NCBI GenBank assembly: GCA_030765055.1
Contig: CM060958.1
Location: 6,149,849-6,213,848 of the forward strand
Length of the DNA stretch: 64,000 bases
Direction of reading: 5' to 3'
DNA from: Mantis religiosa
Lineage: Eukaryota > Arthropoda > Insecta > Mantodea > Mantidae
Shown here: in pieces, positions 22,956-36,955 of the stretch
Position numbering within the stretch: the stretch's first letter is position 1
How the letters are laid out: every line of letters starts with the position of its first letter
Made by a program: the position numbers and the translations under genes
The notes under the pieces: model-generated
Database searches by the model: none
Seen by the model: only the letters and a program-made list of their open reading frames with translations
Told to the model about the DNA's origin: nothing

Positions 22956-23928
22956 CTGCATCAGTAAGCCGTATTATCAGCAAACTCGTTATAAATTTCC
23001 CTCCATGCCTCCTCCTTTCTCACATTTGTATTCGTCAACACGGATTTATTTTTTATAATGTTCATTCTTTTTTGGAGTAGAGAAAACATTGGTCTTCCTC
23101 TGACCAATTGTTACCACGCTTCTTCATATTATCCATATTCACAGCACACCAAACTTTGTTACCGAACCTCAAACAGCAGCAGTAACCGTAAGAATGATTA
23201 AGAAACAGCTGCGAAACTACCACAGAGATTTATAAGCTTTTAGGTACACTGTGGTTTGTTTAGTACTCTATGGGACAGAAGAACCTTTCTACGTCGTGTA
23301 ACATTTGCTCCGGGGTGGTCCACGGCCTTTTTTTTTAACGTGGAAGGAAAAATGGAATTTACCCACACCAGCCCATGGGCTGGTGACATAGGAGTCCGCG
23401 CCTCGGTGGAGTGTGCCGTTGCGGAATACCTACTAAAAACCCTCCACTACCTAGGGCAGCAACCCTGGCGATGTTTTGCTGGTCCCGCATTAAGCACCCA
23501 GATTCAAGATGTCGGTTATTTCTATGTGGCGAATCGCTATGGTGTGTTGGGGAGGGAGGCGACATGGTCAGATGACCCTGATGCCCACCGGCAATGTGCA
23601 GCGCGTTTAGGATGTAATCAGGTCTGCGCATAGCGCTTACGTCGTTAGTCTAATCTAAGTCTCCTAGTCCTGGTGTACGGGTGGGTCCGGTTGTATCTAT
23701 GCTACTGTACATAACATGCAGGTGACATAAAAATCAGCCTGGGGGCGTCATCACTATGTAGTATCTATAGGTAACGTCAAGCTTAATTGATGTATATCGT
23801 ATAATAACTATTGGTTAATTGAACTAATATATGTTTCTTAGCCTTATGGCTGCGTCTGACACTCGTGTATGTCCATTGGTGTGCAAATTGTCGTCATCAG
23901 TGTGCACATGGCGGCCGGCCTGCATTTC

Positions 23929-24740
23929 CTTTTTTTTTTTTTTTTTTTTTTTAATTTATTCAATGATCGATCAGCAGTACATGCTTTATAGATCCTTGTT
24001 AACTAATTGCATCTTTATGAACTATATAATAACATGTAAGGAAAACCAAGTTGGCTCCTATTATCTATTTAACACTGTGAAACAAAAGAGAAAAAAAAAC
24101 AGTCAATAAAAAAAACAAGTAATCAAAGAGATAAGAACAACAGTCATTGTGAAACAATATTCATAGTTTTTTCATTCAGAGTCACTAAGGAGGAGATCCT
24201 GTGGGAGTCGTCTCTACAGGCGCGTGGGCTGGCGGGTTCGTACGCCGATGTCGTACATCACAGCTCCTGGAACATCCGTCAGGTTTGAGAAGAAGCGAGA
24301 GCCGATCTGACGTATGTACTGGTGAAGAGGAAGGAGACCAAGTTCTTTATGCAGTTGTTGATTTCTTACGTACCAAGGGGCATCCGTGGCGATGCGCATA
24401 AATCGATTTTGCATGACCTGTAGCCTTCGGAGATGAATGTTGCTAGCCGAACCCCATACCTGGAAAGCATATGTGATAAGTGGCCGGACAAGAGGTTTGT
24501 AGAGAAGCAGAGAGCATTCAATCCCAAGAGGAGTGTGTCTGTGAAGTAGCGGGCCAAGTTTTGAAAGTCGTCCTGATGCCAACGAGATAAGTCGATCAAT
24601 ATGGGCTCGCCAAGTAAGTCTAGTGTCCAGCATTACTCCAAGGTATTTGACGGAGGTGCTAGGAGGTAGCCAGGGAATTGATTCATGCTTAATATGCAAT
24701 TCGGGAGAGTTGGAGATGCGACGTAAGCTAAAAATCTTAG
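23929..24740 (-). mobile_element. 5'-truncated Jockey-type LINE with 13-bp target duplication
   Basis: A perfect 13-bp duplication, CGGCCTGCATTTC at 23916-23928 and 24741-24753, flanks a minus-strand insertion with a 22-base poly(A) tail (T-run at 23930-23952). This is the signature of target-primed reverse transcription with 5' truncation. The 3' untranslated part spans about 23953-24210. It inserted into another LINE which is itself inside a Harbinger element. Confidence 0.9.
24211..24740 (-). pseudogene. reverse transcriptase C-terminal end, Jockey-like LINE
   Basis: About 176 codons are open. KYLGVMLDTRLTWRAHIDRL, about 35 residues in, is the hallmark 'KYLGV.LD..L.W..HI' block just after the catalytic palm of insect non-LTR reverse transcriptases. 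Next come PLVRPLITYAFQVWGSAS and LQVMQNRFMRIATDAPWYVR, typical thumb and connection sequence of Jockey/X-element proteins. The YADD catalytic motif lies upstream of the truncation and is absent. The frame stays open to its natural end, so the insertion is fairly young. Confidence 0.9.
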
Positions 24741-24944
24741 CGGCCTGCATTTCTGATGCAGTTGCGTGGCTGTGCCACTTGCGGGGGGGGGGGGGGGTGG
24801 GGTGCCTCTACCCCCGGGTCCACCTTGGCTGTAAGGCTTTACTTGGTCCGGGGCTTTTTATCCTCTGTGAATACCAAAAAGTTAGACCGCCTTTGGTTCG
24901 GACCAAGTTAGTCTAGTCCAAAGTGAAAACCATGACTACGGGCC

Positions 24945-25916
24945 TTTTAGCTTTTAGATTGCGCTGTTCACATAAATGCAGGGAACCTGTTCTAAAATTC
25001 TTTTAGCAGACCTCAAAACATTTATTTGCAGTGAAATCTGTTCAGTGCATTGCATGTAGTAGACAAATTCCTTCTCTATGCGTAAGTACAACTGTATATC
25101 ACCTACTATTCTGTGGTATAATTTAATAAGATTTGCTGGAATCATTTAAACGGACAAAAGAAAAACGGGAGTGTGGTAATAAATTTAAAAGCAAAGGAAA
25201 CCGCCTGTCGCCAAGGAAACCACGTCCCTAAAGGCGGCTAAGTCACAGCAGAGGGTTTCTTACATTCCATTCCATATCGACCGGTTGTGTTTGAAATTTA
25301 GAATTCACGCAGCTTTTATTGGTTTCATTTATGAAAGGTGTTCTGTCTCATCCGGTGCAAATTAATTCATAATGAGAAATTCATCACCATAAAATGCGGA
25401 CAATCGGCAGTAAATAACTGGTAACGTTTGTGCGGAAGAGAGAGCAGAAATTGATGTGATGAGTCCAGCAGCCTGTTTTTATTGGTGCTCTGTGATTCAT
25501 ACTTGCACATTATCATTCTGTTTCATTTATGATTTCCGGTTTTGTTTGCGGTTTTCATTTGTTCTCGTTTTATGTGTCCTTTACAGGTCTATTTAGTCTT
25601 TTTTCGGTTGCTTTTTTGGGTTGAAACACGTAATTCGTCCCCAACACTTACCTGCAATGTAGCCAAAGCATATCATATCACAGGAAATTACCGTAACTCA
25701 AAAACACATTACGGATATTCGCACCTAATTCTCTATCCTTTCTTGTACAAGCAACTTTCACAAGCATTTTATTTTTATATCTACTTCTAAAAATTTGCAT
25801 TACACAATTGGTTATAGTTTTGATGGGGATAGAGAAGGCTGTAACGATAGTCAAATGTTCAAAAACGGAATGACTATGCTGATTTGCAAATTAAAAGCCA
25901 TGAGAGACATCAATTA
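24945..25916. other. non-coding, no feature seen
   Basis: AT-rich; a small GC-richer patch at 25195-25260 has no recognised identity. Confidence 0.5.
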
Positions 25917-27164
25917 CAAGGAGTGTCACAAAGTTTCAATTATCGCCCTTTCAAAAATGTGATAGATAGTTTGAGTTGATATGTGCCTGTTAGTTCTTCT
26001 CTACGTAGACAACATACAGATTTACACATTTTCCCAGCATTTCTTGACCTTCCGAATACCTTGGTTGTAGAAGTCTGCAGAATTCACTTTAAACTACTCT
26101 TCCACTTCATTAATGACGTCATTTGTGTTGTCAAATCGTCGACCACGCAACGGATTCTTCATTATTAGGAACAAGAAAAGGTCACTTGGTGCGAAATCGG
26201 GCGAATAAGCGACATTCCCTTGTTTTGTCAACTGCAACTTGAGATGAATGAGCTGGTGCATTGTCAGACGAAAGACGAACAACTTTGAGGAACATACCGC
26301 GTCGTTTATTAATCAGAGCTGCTCGTAATTTGTCCAGAAGATTGCAGTAGTATCTGTCAGTGATGGTTTGACCCTTGGCAAGATAATCTGTAAGGATGAC
26401 TCCACGACAGTCCCAGAAAACTGAAAGCATGACCTTCCCAGCCTACTTTTGCAGCTTTGCCTTTTTTTGGATGGGGGGGGGTATTGGCATGTTTCCATCC
26501 CATGCTCATGGTTTTTGTCTCTGGATCATACTGATAGATCCAGGATTCATCCATGGCTACCAGACGATAAAAAAAGTCATCTTCATCCTGTTCCAACAGC
26601 ATCAACATCTGTCTTGAAAGGTCACGCCGTGTTTGCTTTTGGAAAGGGGTTAGCACACGTGGAACACACCGTACAGACACCTTAGACATGTGCAGTTCTT
26701 CCACACACTACCATAACTAAGATGTGTCTCATTCATGATCATTTGGATGGTTGCTCGTCTGTCTTCCAGTATTAAACACTCCACTTTCGTCACTGTGACA
26801 GCTGACGGTCTACCAGCTCTTGGCTCATCTGTCAGGGACATGTGACCAGTTTGAAAATTCTTTTTCCACCTCACAATAGTGTCATACGATGGACAATCAT
26901 TTCCATAAACAGCCGTCATCTCATCATGGATTTCCCGGGCAGTTTTGTCCTTCAAATGCAGGAACTTGATCACACTACGAGCCTCAATTTTCTCTATCAT
27001 ACTTCTCAGTCTTTTCTGGCACTCATTGTGAAAAAACAAAAGGACTCAAATCACTGAAACTACCAACATTATGTCCCGAAGTATCAATGATGACACTGAA
27101 AAATTTACATCAATCTAGTATAAAAACTACCGGGTGATAGTTAAATTTTACTGCACCCCCCACG
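25917..27164 (-). mobile_element. mariner family E, near full length, 1248 bp
   Basis: The left end CAAGGAGTGTCACAAAGTTT and right end (reverse strand) CGTGGGGGGTGCAGTAAAAT are imperfect inverted repeats, each next to TA. The minus strand carries a nearly complete but broken transposase. A truncated relative is at 62.61-63.18 kb. Confidence 0.88.
26094..27043 (-). pseudogene. mariner E transposase, frameshifted
   Basis: The minus strand begins with MIEKIEARSVIKFLHLKDKT (first helix-turn-helix) and TVYGND-like sequence, then RWKKNFQTGHMSLTDEPRAG with the GRP linker. The second domain TIQMIMNETHLSYGSVWK is followed by a shift. MSKVSVRCVPRVLTPFQKQT leads to the first Asp in AMDESWIYQYDPETK. After another shift come VFWDCRGVILTDYLAKGQTI, SDNAPAHSS with the second Asp, and YSPDFAPSDLFLFLIMKN with the third. 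Sequence between the last two is shortened near the HPPYSP motif. At least three frame changes are present. Confidence 0.85.
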
Positions 27165-28843
27165 TATATCACCGTTGTGAAATAACACTCCTGCATTTTT
27201 AAAGATTGCACTGTATTTTAAGAACACAATGAATATGTTTAATATACAATTATATATATAATATTTCGCAGGAATTCTACGCCGTCAGTTTTTCGTTGCG
27301 GAGGTTTTTCCTATCTCCATGGTTACACGATTTTACACGATCTCTTCCCATAGCATTTATATAGTACATTCCACTTGCTTGACTGCGCGGTTCTTTTGTT
27401 TTATCACTTATTGCATCAATATTTTATTGAATGACTATTGTAACATTCCTCAAATTTAAAACTGACGAACAATTCTTGCAGAAGCCTATATTTAATTAAC
27501 TGTTTCAGCTTTTTGTCTGTTTTATATAATATAAGCTGTCTCTATGTGTGCGTGCGTGTTTGTGTGTGTGTGTGTAACGCAGCTGCATCTGTCGATTAAA
27601 ATGAACTGTACAGAAAAACAATTATTTCTTTCTATAAAACGATAGAAGTGGAAAACTTCCCGTGACTTTCACACGTTTCCAGTGAAAACTCCATATTTAG
27701 ATAGAATATAATGCTTTTTGAAACAAATCTCTGTAGTACAGCTATAAATAGTGTCACACGCCAGGAATCGAAGTGGCGATTGCAGATGCTAAGTGGTGGA
27801 GGACCTAACTCGATGTTTGCCTCACAAAGGCGTCATTAGCAGAAGCTAGCTGACTGTGTACACAAGTTTTGTGTAAAGAAAGCCGACCCTCCCCCCCCCC
27901 TCCCTCTACTGAAGTGCCTCCCCAGGGGCTCGGTGTGTCGCATTGTGCCGTCAGTGCTGCAGCCTTCGTTAACAACTTAACGGACTGTTAAACACGGTGA
28001 ACATTATTTTGTAATGCCTGAATAGAGAGAGGGACATCCGCGTAGGATAACGTTCTCATATCTTGTATTTTAATTTACTTGACCACTCTTACACAAAATA
28101 GTATCATTAGATAGTACTTAGTAGATAGAAAGGTATTGGTTTCCTTTTTAATGAAAATCTCCCAACCCCAAACATTCCTTTACATGGGCAACACTTTTCG
28201 AAACTTTTTATTTCACTAATGGCTGTAACTATTTTGATTAAAATACCATGGGTATATTAAACATATTTATTTGACAAATATAAATGTATAACCTGAATTT
28301 TGTTGAAATAGCCCGTAAGTTTTTGTATATTTTCAATAATCTTGTATAATTGCTATAGTGTAATCGTATTGAAAAAAAAAAAAGGTTTAAATCGCACCAA
28401 AATATACAGTTCAAGTGGCCTTTTTCTGACAGTAATCATTTTTTTGCGTTATTAATGAATAGAATTTTTCAACACGTCATTATTTTGAAGTCCTACAGAT
28501 GTTCATTTGTTGCGATTGCATATAAGGAGTGTGAAATGTTAAGGCCGTCATTTCTAAAACATTTGACTATCACTGATTCATTTTACCTGTAAGGAAATGT
28601 GTAATATATCTATTTCTGGAAATATGTATATAAAATATAACAAATTAGAAAATGAAACTTACGTAACAGTAGTTTGTGTAGTTATTAATAAACAATAGAG
28701 GTAGATAAAGTCACGTGAGTGTACATAATTAGAATTATTATTCCTATATTTTATCTGATATATGCTGAAGCAGATAGACATTTACAGAAATATGTTATTT
28801 CTAGGGATATAGGAGGCTGAAATGTAATTCAAATATTTGAAAA
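27165..28843. other. non-coding, no confident feature
   Basis: AT-rich; a short (TG)n run near 27550 and a C-run near 27890. Nothing coding is recognised. Confidence 0.5.
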
Positions 28844-28859
28844 TTAGTTGACAATGAAG

Positions 28860-29081
28860 CATCGTGAGGAAAGTGAGGAGCTTACGCTAGGTAAGCGGCC
28901 CTGGTCACGAAAACCAACATTCCGGCTGGGGGATGCCGAGATACTGACCACATCTCCTCCCCGTATCGATTGGATGGTCGTCCACCTCTGCCGTGCGTAA
29001 GTGGGCGTGAGGCCGGCAGTCGGGTTGGTAGGCCTTGGCCATCTAAGGGCTGTCGCGCCATGGGTTATTATTACTTTTATT
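28860..29081 (+). repeat. 222-bp retroinsertion, GC-rich, 16-bp target duplication
   Basis: A GC-rich block in AT-rich surroundings is flanked by TTAGTTGACAATGAAG (28844-28859) and TTAGTTGACATTGAAG (29082-29097), a 16-bp duplication with one mismatch. The right end is TTATTATTACTTTTAT, a simple T/A tail. Long duplication plus tail means target-primed insertion of a SINE or a truncated LINE 3' end. I see no clear Pol III boxes, so a LINE 3' end is at least as likely. The family is not recognised with certainty. Confidence 0.65.
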
Positions 29082-29097
29082 TTAGTTGACATTGAAG

Positions 29098-32000
29098 AAG
29101 CTCCATTACTGTTCCCAAGACGTAGCGAGAAACAACTGAATAGCGATGACTTAGAAAATGAGAGTACTGAAATTTCAAACCACTAACAAGGGGCATCTCG
29201 GAAATTGCAAATGTTACCAGATCATTTAATTGTAGCAAATTATGTCTTACTACTTAAATTTTTTATACAGATAGTTTTTGTTGTCTTTTGTCGCAATAGT
29301 TATCAGAACTACCTACACCTAGAATATTAATTGTAAATGAGACTTTTTCAGACCATATGCAGAAAATTAAATATTTGTATTTTCTTAATTATATATGTAT
29401 ATTATGTATATAATCTTTAAAATCAGGATTGTTGCACATAATTTTGAGATAATAAAAAATAACAATGGATGTTCTGTATAAAGGATAGTGTGGGGTACCT
29501 GTCCCCTCCCCCTGATAATCTTCTTGTCGTCTAATTGGAAGATTTTGAAGATCACTTCTGGTGTTTGATATTTCGGTATGTTGTTCTCACAAAAGATGGA
29601 CCTTTCTATAGAATTGTGTTCATTTTAATATTCTGGAATATAAAAATATGTATTTGTTGTGAAATATCAATATGGAATTGTTAAATTGCTCTTTTTACTG
29701 AGGTTATGTACTGGAGATTGTAAGAGACAGGTTAGGGTATTTTCTATTCGTGGTACATGGACTAATCCCAACTTCTTTTGTTTCAGGTAAGTCCAAACAA
29801 CAGACTTAATGATATCCTGCGGAATTCACAGTAAGTTCTTTGAAAACTTTTTAGACATATGTTAATTGTTTATTTGCAAACTATATTCATATTTATGTAC
29901 TTATTAAATTTGGTATTCTACTAATGCCCAGTTCCTCGTGTCGCAAATAGAGAAACACTCCTCTTATTGAAAATATTAAATAACTAAATATAGATTTTTT
30001 TTTGTCTTATTGTATGTTTAACAATTAATTCTTATGCATTTCGCCTCAAAATATTTTAAATCCACATCACGTGATCGTTTAAATGTCCATCAATACACGA
30101 CCTAATGACCTATAATCATTTCAAAAGCTTAACTTTGCATTTTCGTATATTTTGCGCATGAAACATATTTCTACGATGCTTTTTTTTTATTAATTTCAAT
30201 AAAATTCGAGAGAAATAATTTAAAAGCTGGCACATAATGTTTATATTTAGTTCAAAATATGAAATAATACGTCTACTGACAGTAACAGCTTTAAAACCAA
30301 ATAATATTTAAAACCTCAACATTTGTCTTTTCTAAAACAATCAGGAGAGCTATAAAAATTAATTATACATATTAATATTTTAATAATCTCTAGGTATGTT
30401 ATTTTTCCCCCAAAATTATAATTTGTTTTTCATGTCAGGATCTGGCTAAGTGATACCCTTCCTCACCAAATATTAAGGAAATGTGTTCGATGTTTTAAAC
30501 AGCGTACGTTACATTGGCATGCTTCAACATTTTGGAAACATTTACATAAGAATTGCAAGATTTATAACTTCCACCTGTGTAAATAACGGTTTACTCCAAG
30601 ATATTTAAACTATTCTTGAAGTTGAACTAATAGCCAATTAAATTAAACCATCATTGCCACCTGAACAAATCTCATATGCTTCATTCACGTGCCTTTGTTT
30701 ATCCACTATTCTACAAACATTCTTACAAAGGCAGGGAAATGTTTGCAGAAACAGTTTCATCAAGAATGATATAAGGAAGCTAAAGCGATAGTCAAATGTT
30801 TCAAAATGTATGTTGGCTTTGAAATTCCATTTTTGCACGTTCATGAAAGTAAAATAATAGCTACAGGTTTTAATAAATTATAACATTTCAAACAAACAAT
30901 AAAGAAATGTCTTGTAAATATTTGATGTCATAAAGGAATATTTGAAATTAGTTTTACGGTTTAAATTGATTTACATGATGCGTTTCTTCTGCCTTTATGT
31001 TTAGGAGTTACACAAAATTCATTAACAACGATAGGTTGTGTAGTGCTAAATAGTAAAAGATTCATTTTCTTTATTGTGCAGGTATCTTTAACGTCTGGTA
31101 TGTTTACTATAAAAACTGGTTTTCATTTTTATTATTAACAAATATGGGTTTTCTTTTGAATCTACAGGACTGTCCAGTCCGACTTCCTGTAAAATAGTGA
31201 TACATGGCCCGTAGGTTCTAAAATTATTTTATGTATATGTCAGCGTGAATCCTTACAACGTCATTATGCAGATTTATAACAACAGGACGTACAAATATTC
31301 AGTTATTCATAAATGTTGTAAACTTTGTTCTTATTACCCGAGAAAAGAAAGGCGATGAACCGTCTCTTAAATGAGTACTAACGAATGTGTATTAATAATA
31401 TAATTGTCTAGCTCTGACCATCATAGTAGCATGTCTTTTGTTTATTTATTTGCCTGCAATGTAAGACATATGCAATCGATTACACTAATACGGGTCCACA
31501 AAAGCATATTGCCAAAGAAATATAAGATATTCCTCTCTCAGTTGAATAATGCAAAGTGTTTTTCATGTCTTACACATAAAATGTAACACTTAATTTGTCA
31601 ACGCGATCCAGGGATTGCCATCACCTTGAAGAAGCCAATTGGAGTCCTAATCGAAACGTCTATACCTTCCATGCCTTCTAGACCAGAGCCTGCGAAATAA
31701 AATACATTTATCTAGCATTTACTTGTAAAGTTGTACCTTAATAATAGAAGTTAGCCTACTAAAGTGATTCTTTTAGTATAAAGGTTGGATATAATTTCAC
31801 TTTCACCACTGTATCAATAAAATCCAATCTTATGCCTACATTTCAAGTATAATATTTATTGTAATTTTAATGACTAGTGGGCGGATTTTGCTCTGTTTGC
31901 CTATTTTATTTCTTTGTTCAGAAACGTAGGCTTTTAAGTTATAAACACGTCTCCTACAATTATTAGTCTAATTTCTTAGTTTTATATTGCCTATAAATTC

Positions 32001-34442
32001 CTATTTCATACGTTTGTGCCTATTCTGCTTATTAGTGGATAAAACTGCCTTTTTAGCCAATTTCTTCTCTTTGTAATTTGTGACAATAGCTTTTGCATTT
32101 GTTGGTTTTAACGTGAAGTTTTCGGGGAAGAGAAATTTCTTACTGCTGCACATTGGATATACAAAAAGGGGTTTATTAAGGAGACATATCTGTGCAAATT
32201 GACCCAAAACTTACAATACCAAATTTAGTTTTTTTGTCTTAAATTTAATATGCACATAGTTCAATAATATAAAGTTCTTTTTTTTTTCTCTGGCGTCACT
32301 ACAGAAAACGTGACATGACTATTTAAATAACCCTACACTTGTATCGTAGCTGCTATTACGTAATTTTAACCTCAAATTTCTCAGATTCCATATTTTCTAC
32401 ATTCTCCTAATTTCAAAATGTTCCACAGGATGCAGTTTTCTATTAATCTGTATGAAATTCTAAACATGTTCGTAAGGGCAACTGCGTATCAAGTGTATCC
32501 ATTTGCACTTTCTGTGTTTTTTGTTATTTGTATTAAAAAGGATTATAATGCTTACTTCTCAATGAAAACGCTTAGGAAAATAATTTTTTTTAAATAGGTA
32601 TGATTATATTTCCTCTTCGTTGATATGGCGAAGACAAATATTTCACATAGCTACAGGTCATTAATAGGTTAAAATGAGTGCATAAACTTATACACCAAGC
32701 ATTAAGTTTTAAAATAACAATATGTGGGACATTTTGAAAATCGCCTGTAATTTAGACATTAAATTTTAATTCCTCAGAAACTATTGTAACTATAAAGCTG
32801 AAACATGGTATTATTTCATTCTTGATCGATCACAAAAATAAATAGTATACATTTGAAACAAATCTAACAAAAGCTTCATATATTTAAATTTTCACCCTTA
32901 AGGTCCCCTCCCCCAAACCCATTGACATAGTTAATTACTCCACATCTTTCTGCACATTATGGTTCTTACTTAGTGAAGTGGATTTATATGTACTTTAATT
33001 ATACGACAATATCTGTTATTTTAACTTGTTGTGGAGCCATTTATGAAATTTGGAATAAATGTAGAACTATTTTGTCTAGGGAACCGAAAAATAGTATGCG
33101 TTTGTCGAATTTGTTGCAGCATATGTTGCGATGATTGCCATTTTGTTATGGGTAGTGCATTTTAAGAGCCGTCCTACTAAAGTTCTGCATTTCTAAGTGT
33201 TTACTTAGCAAATTTTTAGTGCTTAAGTTTTTATTTTGCCTATTTTTAGTGTCTTTTTGCCTTCCATACATTTTTACTGGCTTTAAATCCGCTCCTTAGT
33301 AATGAGAAATAACTCTGTAACTACAGCTACAATTTTTGTGCATTCAGTAATTAAAATAAAATTCTGAACATTATTTTTCTTAATAATTGTGAATCAATGA
33401 GTGATTCAATTGCCGTAAGTTGTTATTCAAAGTATACCAACAATTAAAACGACTAGCCAACATCGATTGTATTAGTCAACAGCAGACCTTGGTTTAAATA
33501 ACCCCATATTCCACAAAGTAAAATTACTATTAACTTTACTGTTGTATTATAGCTTAATTAAAAAGTGTTGGATAGTACTTGATTTATACACTTGCGTAAA
33601 CTATCAAACCTTCCACTCGTGGATAAAATACGTCTTCATTCACTAGTACCATAAATAACTGTTATTCATTTTGACACAATTGTTGTTTCGCATTTGTTTT
33701 TATTCCGTTTTCGCTGCTTCTGTGTAGGTGGTTATTAACGAATGACAGTTGAAGTTGCAATACTTTAATATGAAAGGATTTTATTGTATAAAGTATTCTT
33801 GTAAGCCGCAGGACAATTCTTTGTTACTGTAGGAAGGATATTAAAATGTGAGCCGACTTGTGAATATAAAGGACATGGAAATGAAGCTAAGTTGAGGGGA
33901 GGCCAATAGTCGGTGTTTTTAAGAAGACGGAAGGAAGGAAGGAACGCTTGGCCCGAGTAATCCGGATGATTTGCCACTGCAATATGAAGTAGCTCCGGGC
34001 GCCACCCCATTCAGCTTCCCCAACAAGCAAGATTAAAAAGAGAGAAGAGAGGCGGATTCTTTGATTGTGGCGACAACTAACCGGCTGTGCATATCGATAG
34101 CATTTTATCGTTTTATTAGTCAGTCTAGAAGTAGATGAGAGGAGGATATTATGGAATTACTCGTAGTATTTGATTTGCAGTAAAAATATTGAGTTAACAA
34201 TTTTCCTTAATATAAGCAAGAAGAAGTTAATTTTAAATAGTTTCAACATTTTATATATTTATAGGAGAATATAATAAATTAATGACATATAAAAGTCCGT
34301 GTAATGTGTGTTCATTTGAAAAGACATTACTCCAAAACAAATAGTAGAATAAATCTTATACTCGTTATTGAAGTTGAAGTAGCATTTTCTAATGGGAAGA
34401 TGGTGTAAATAGTAGATTTACTCGAAATTCCTCAGCTTAATG
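29098..34442. other. long AT-rich stretch without recognised features
   Basis: More than 5 kb of AT-rich sequence with only short open frames, none showing a domain. A motif at 31632-31665 resembling a decayed hammerhead core was considered and not accepted. The stretch at 33760-34050 is less AT-rich and has AAGGAAGGAAGG simple sequence. It could be intron or intergenic DNA. Confidence 0.5.
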
Positions 34443-34446
34443 TTAT

Positions 34447-34847
34447 TGTCGCGAACCCGTTATCGCGATAGCGCGGCCGACGCATACAAAGAACTTGCCG
34501 AAACAGATAAAGATAGCGCGGAGATAAAAGGCTTGCTGAAGCACTTAAAGTTAGATTACTAGAAGATTCTAGGACCTTCTTGTTCATTCCAGAAACATGA
34601 ATGGTCGTATAAAAGAAGCAGTGGCAAGGTTTGTCTGTCAGTCGTAATGGAACTTGATAATCGTGCAGCTGTATTTTGAAAGTGAACTCTTTGTTTGTGG
34701 GTGTGGCAGATGAACTGGAAGATTGTAATTGTGTATGTGACGTAATTATGTTACTGTAAAGGTTGACCAAACTATTTCTACTGAAGTAAAGAACTTTTTG
34801 AATTTCTGCACATTAAACTTTTAATTCTACGAACTCACAAAGTCACA
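34447..34847 (+). mobile_element. solo LTR, 401 bp, complete with promoter and poly(A) signal
   Basis: It starts TGTCGCGAACC and ends CACAAAGTCACA, flanked by a perfect 4-bp duplication TTAT (34443-34446 and 34848-34851). Inside, TATAAAAG at 34608-34615 is followed about 30 bp later by a TCAGTC initiator at 34638, an excellent insect core promoter. An AGTAAAG poly(A)-signal variant lies near 34783. Its termini and U5-like end are shared with the LTRs at 5.2, 10.7 and 47 kb. No internal retroviral-like genes are adjacent. Duplication length favours Gypsy. Confidence 0.85.
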
Positions 34848-34851
34848 TTAT

Positions 34852-36240
<1,389 letters not shown>

Positions 36241-36764
36241 CTTATTATTTTCTTAAAAATAGTTCTGTTTGATTTTGTATCTTTTAAAAACAACACACAT
36301 ATATTTATTTATACAATAACGGTTATCATATAAAGGCAAACAAAAGAGAAGACATTTATTTTCGAAATGTTTTGAATGATAATAACAAAACACAACGCTT
36401 TAATAATGCAATGTGGATTCTTAACCTCAATATCGTTTACATCTGTCTTTTTCCATGGACCAATAAACTTCATTACGTCACGACCATCTTGCATATGAAA
36501 AGGTTCTTGATTTTAACGAATGATTCATTTAGTATAGACAAATATTGAAATAATAGAAATTTAATTTCTGAAGTATATTTCGTTTCGTATATTCTAATTT
36601 GCTCATCAAGAGATAAGAAGGCTTTTGAAATACAGTGATGATATATAATCACCACTTGCATACTATGTAGTAATTTTAAATGATACAATAAGGACTGCTC
36701 CTTATGGGTTCATCAGTTTGCTCTCTTAAATTCAAACATAACTATTTCACTTTTTTTCAAATTA
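36241..36764. other. non-coding, no feature seen
   Basis: AT-rich; nothing recognised. Confidence 0.5.
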
Positions 36765-36955
36765 ACGCCCCTTAACCGGTTAGGTCATATCGAGCGATGA
36801 AATGATGGTCAAACGAGCAGAGGGTCCATAAAACTTAGAGTTACTAGACATTCATCCTTCAGAATAAGAGAAAACCTCGAAAAAATCAAGATAATTCACC
36901 CTGACCGAGATTCGAACTAAGGATCTCTTGAATATGAGGCAGACATGCTTCAGTT
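36765..36955 (-). repeat. tRNA-derived SINE, family 1, old and truncated
   Basis: The minus strand keeps the B box (GTTCGAATCTCGGTCAGGG) and the body with CATCGCTCGATATGACCTAA-like sequence, but the start of the head is missing or unrecognisable. Divergence from the other family 1 copies is clearly higher, so this is the oldest copy in the window. Confidence 0.75.

Larger units (their letters stand above)
23329..24826 (-). mobile_element. LINE 3' end (R1/Jockey-like), with a second LINE inside
   Basis: On the minus strand the element ends in CACGTTAAAAAAAAA at about 23344-23330, a LINE poly(A) tail. Upstream is a 3' region with GGGTTTTTAGTAGGTATTCC, a motif familiar from R1/I/Jockey-type LINE ends. 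The short direct repeat GGTCCAC lies at both sides (about 23318 and 24821), consistent with a target duplication. The empty-site sequence survives in the 55 kb Harbinger copy (TTGTCCACGACTTTACTTGG). It is interrupted at 23929-24740 by another LINE, and a G-run occurs at 24783-24799. Confidence 0.65.
22042..24944 (+). mobile_element. PIF/Harbinger element with nested insertions, 2.9 kb
   Basis: Ends GGGCCGTATTTATAGTCAAA and (reverse strand) GGCCCGTAGTCATGGTTTTC are imperfect inverted repeats, matched by the 921-bp copy at 55.2-56.1 kb. Within 22203-22440 is the start of a Harbinger transposase. The rest of that gene is missing in both copies, so both are deletion derivatives. This copy is longer for two reasons: a 95-bp unit is repeated six times, and about 1.5 kb of LINE sequence was inserted at 23329-24826. 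I could not see a clean 3-bp target duplication. Confidence 0.75.

Noticed and set aside
23256..23633. 125-codon plus-strand open frame
   Set aside because: It spans Harbinger sequence and the 3' untranslated region of a minus-strand LINE, so it is a chance frame.
24201..24401. Plus-strand open frames across 24.2-24.9 kb
   Set aside because: These are antisense to the reverse-transcriptase remnant on the minus strand.
31620..31700. TTGAAGA...CGAAACGTC pattern resembling a hammerhead ribozyme
   Set aside because: The first core base is T instead of C, and the intervening sequence does not form a convincing stem II. It may be a decayed relative of the 45 kb motif, but I cannot support it.
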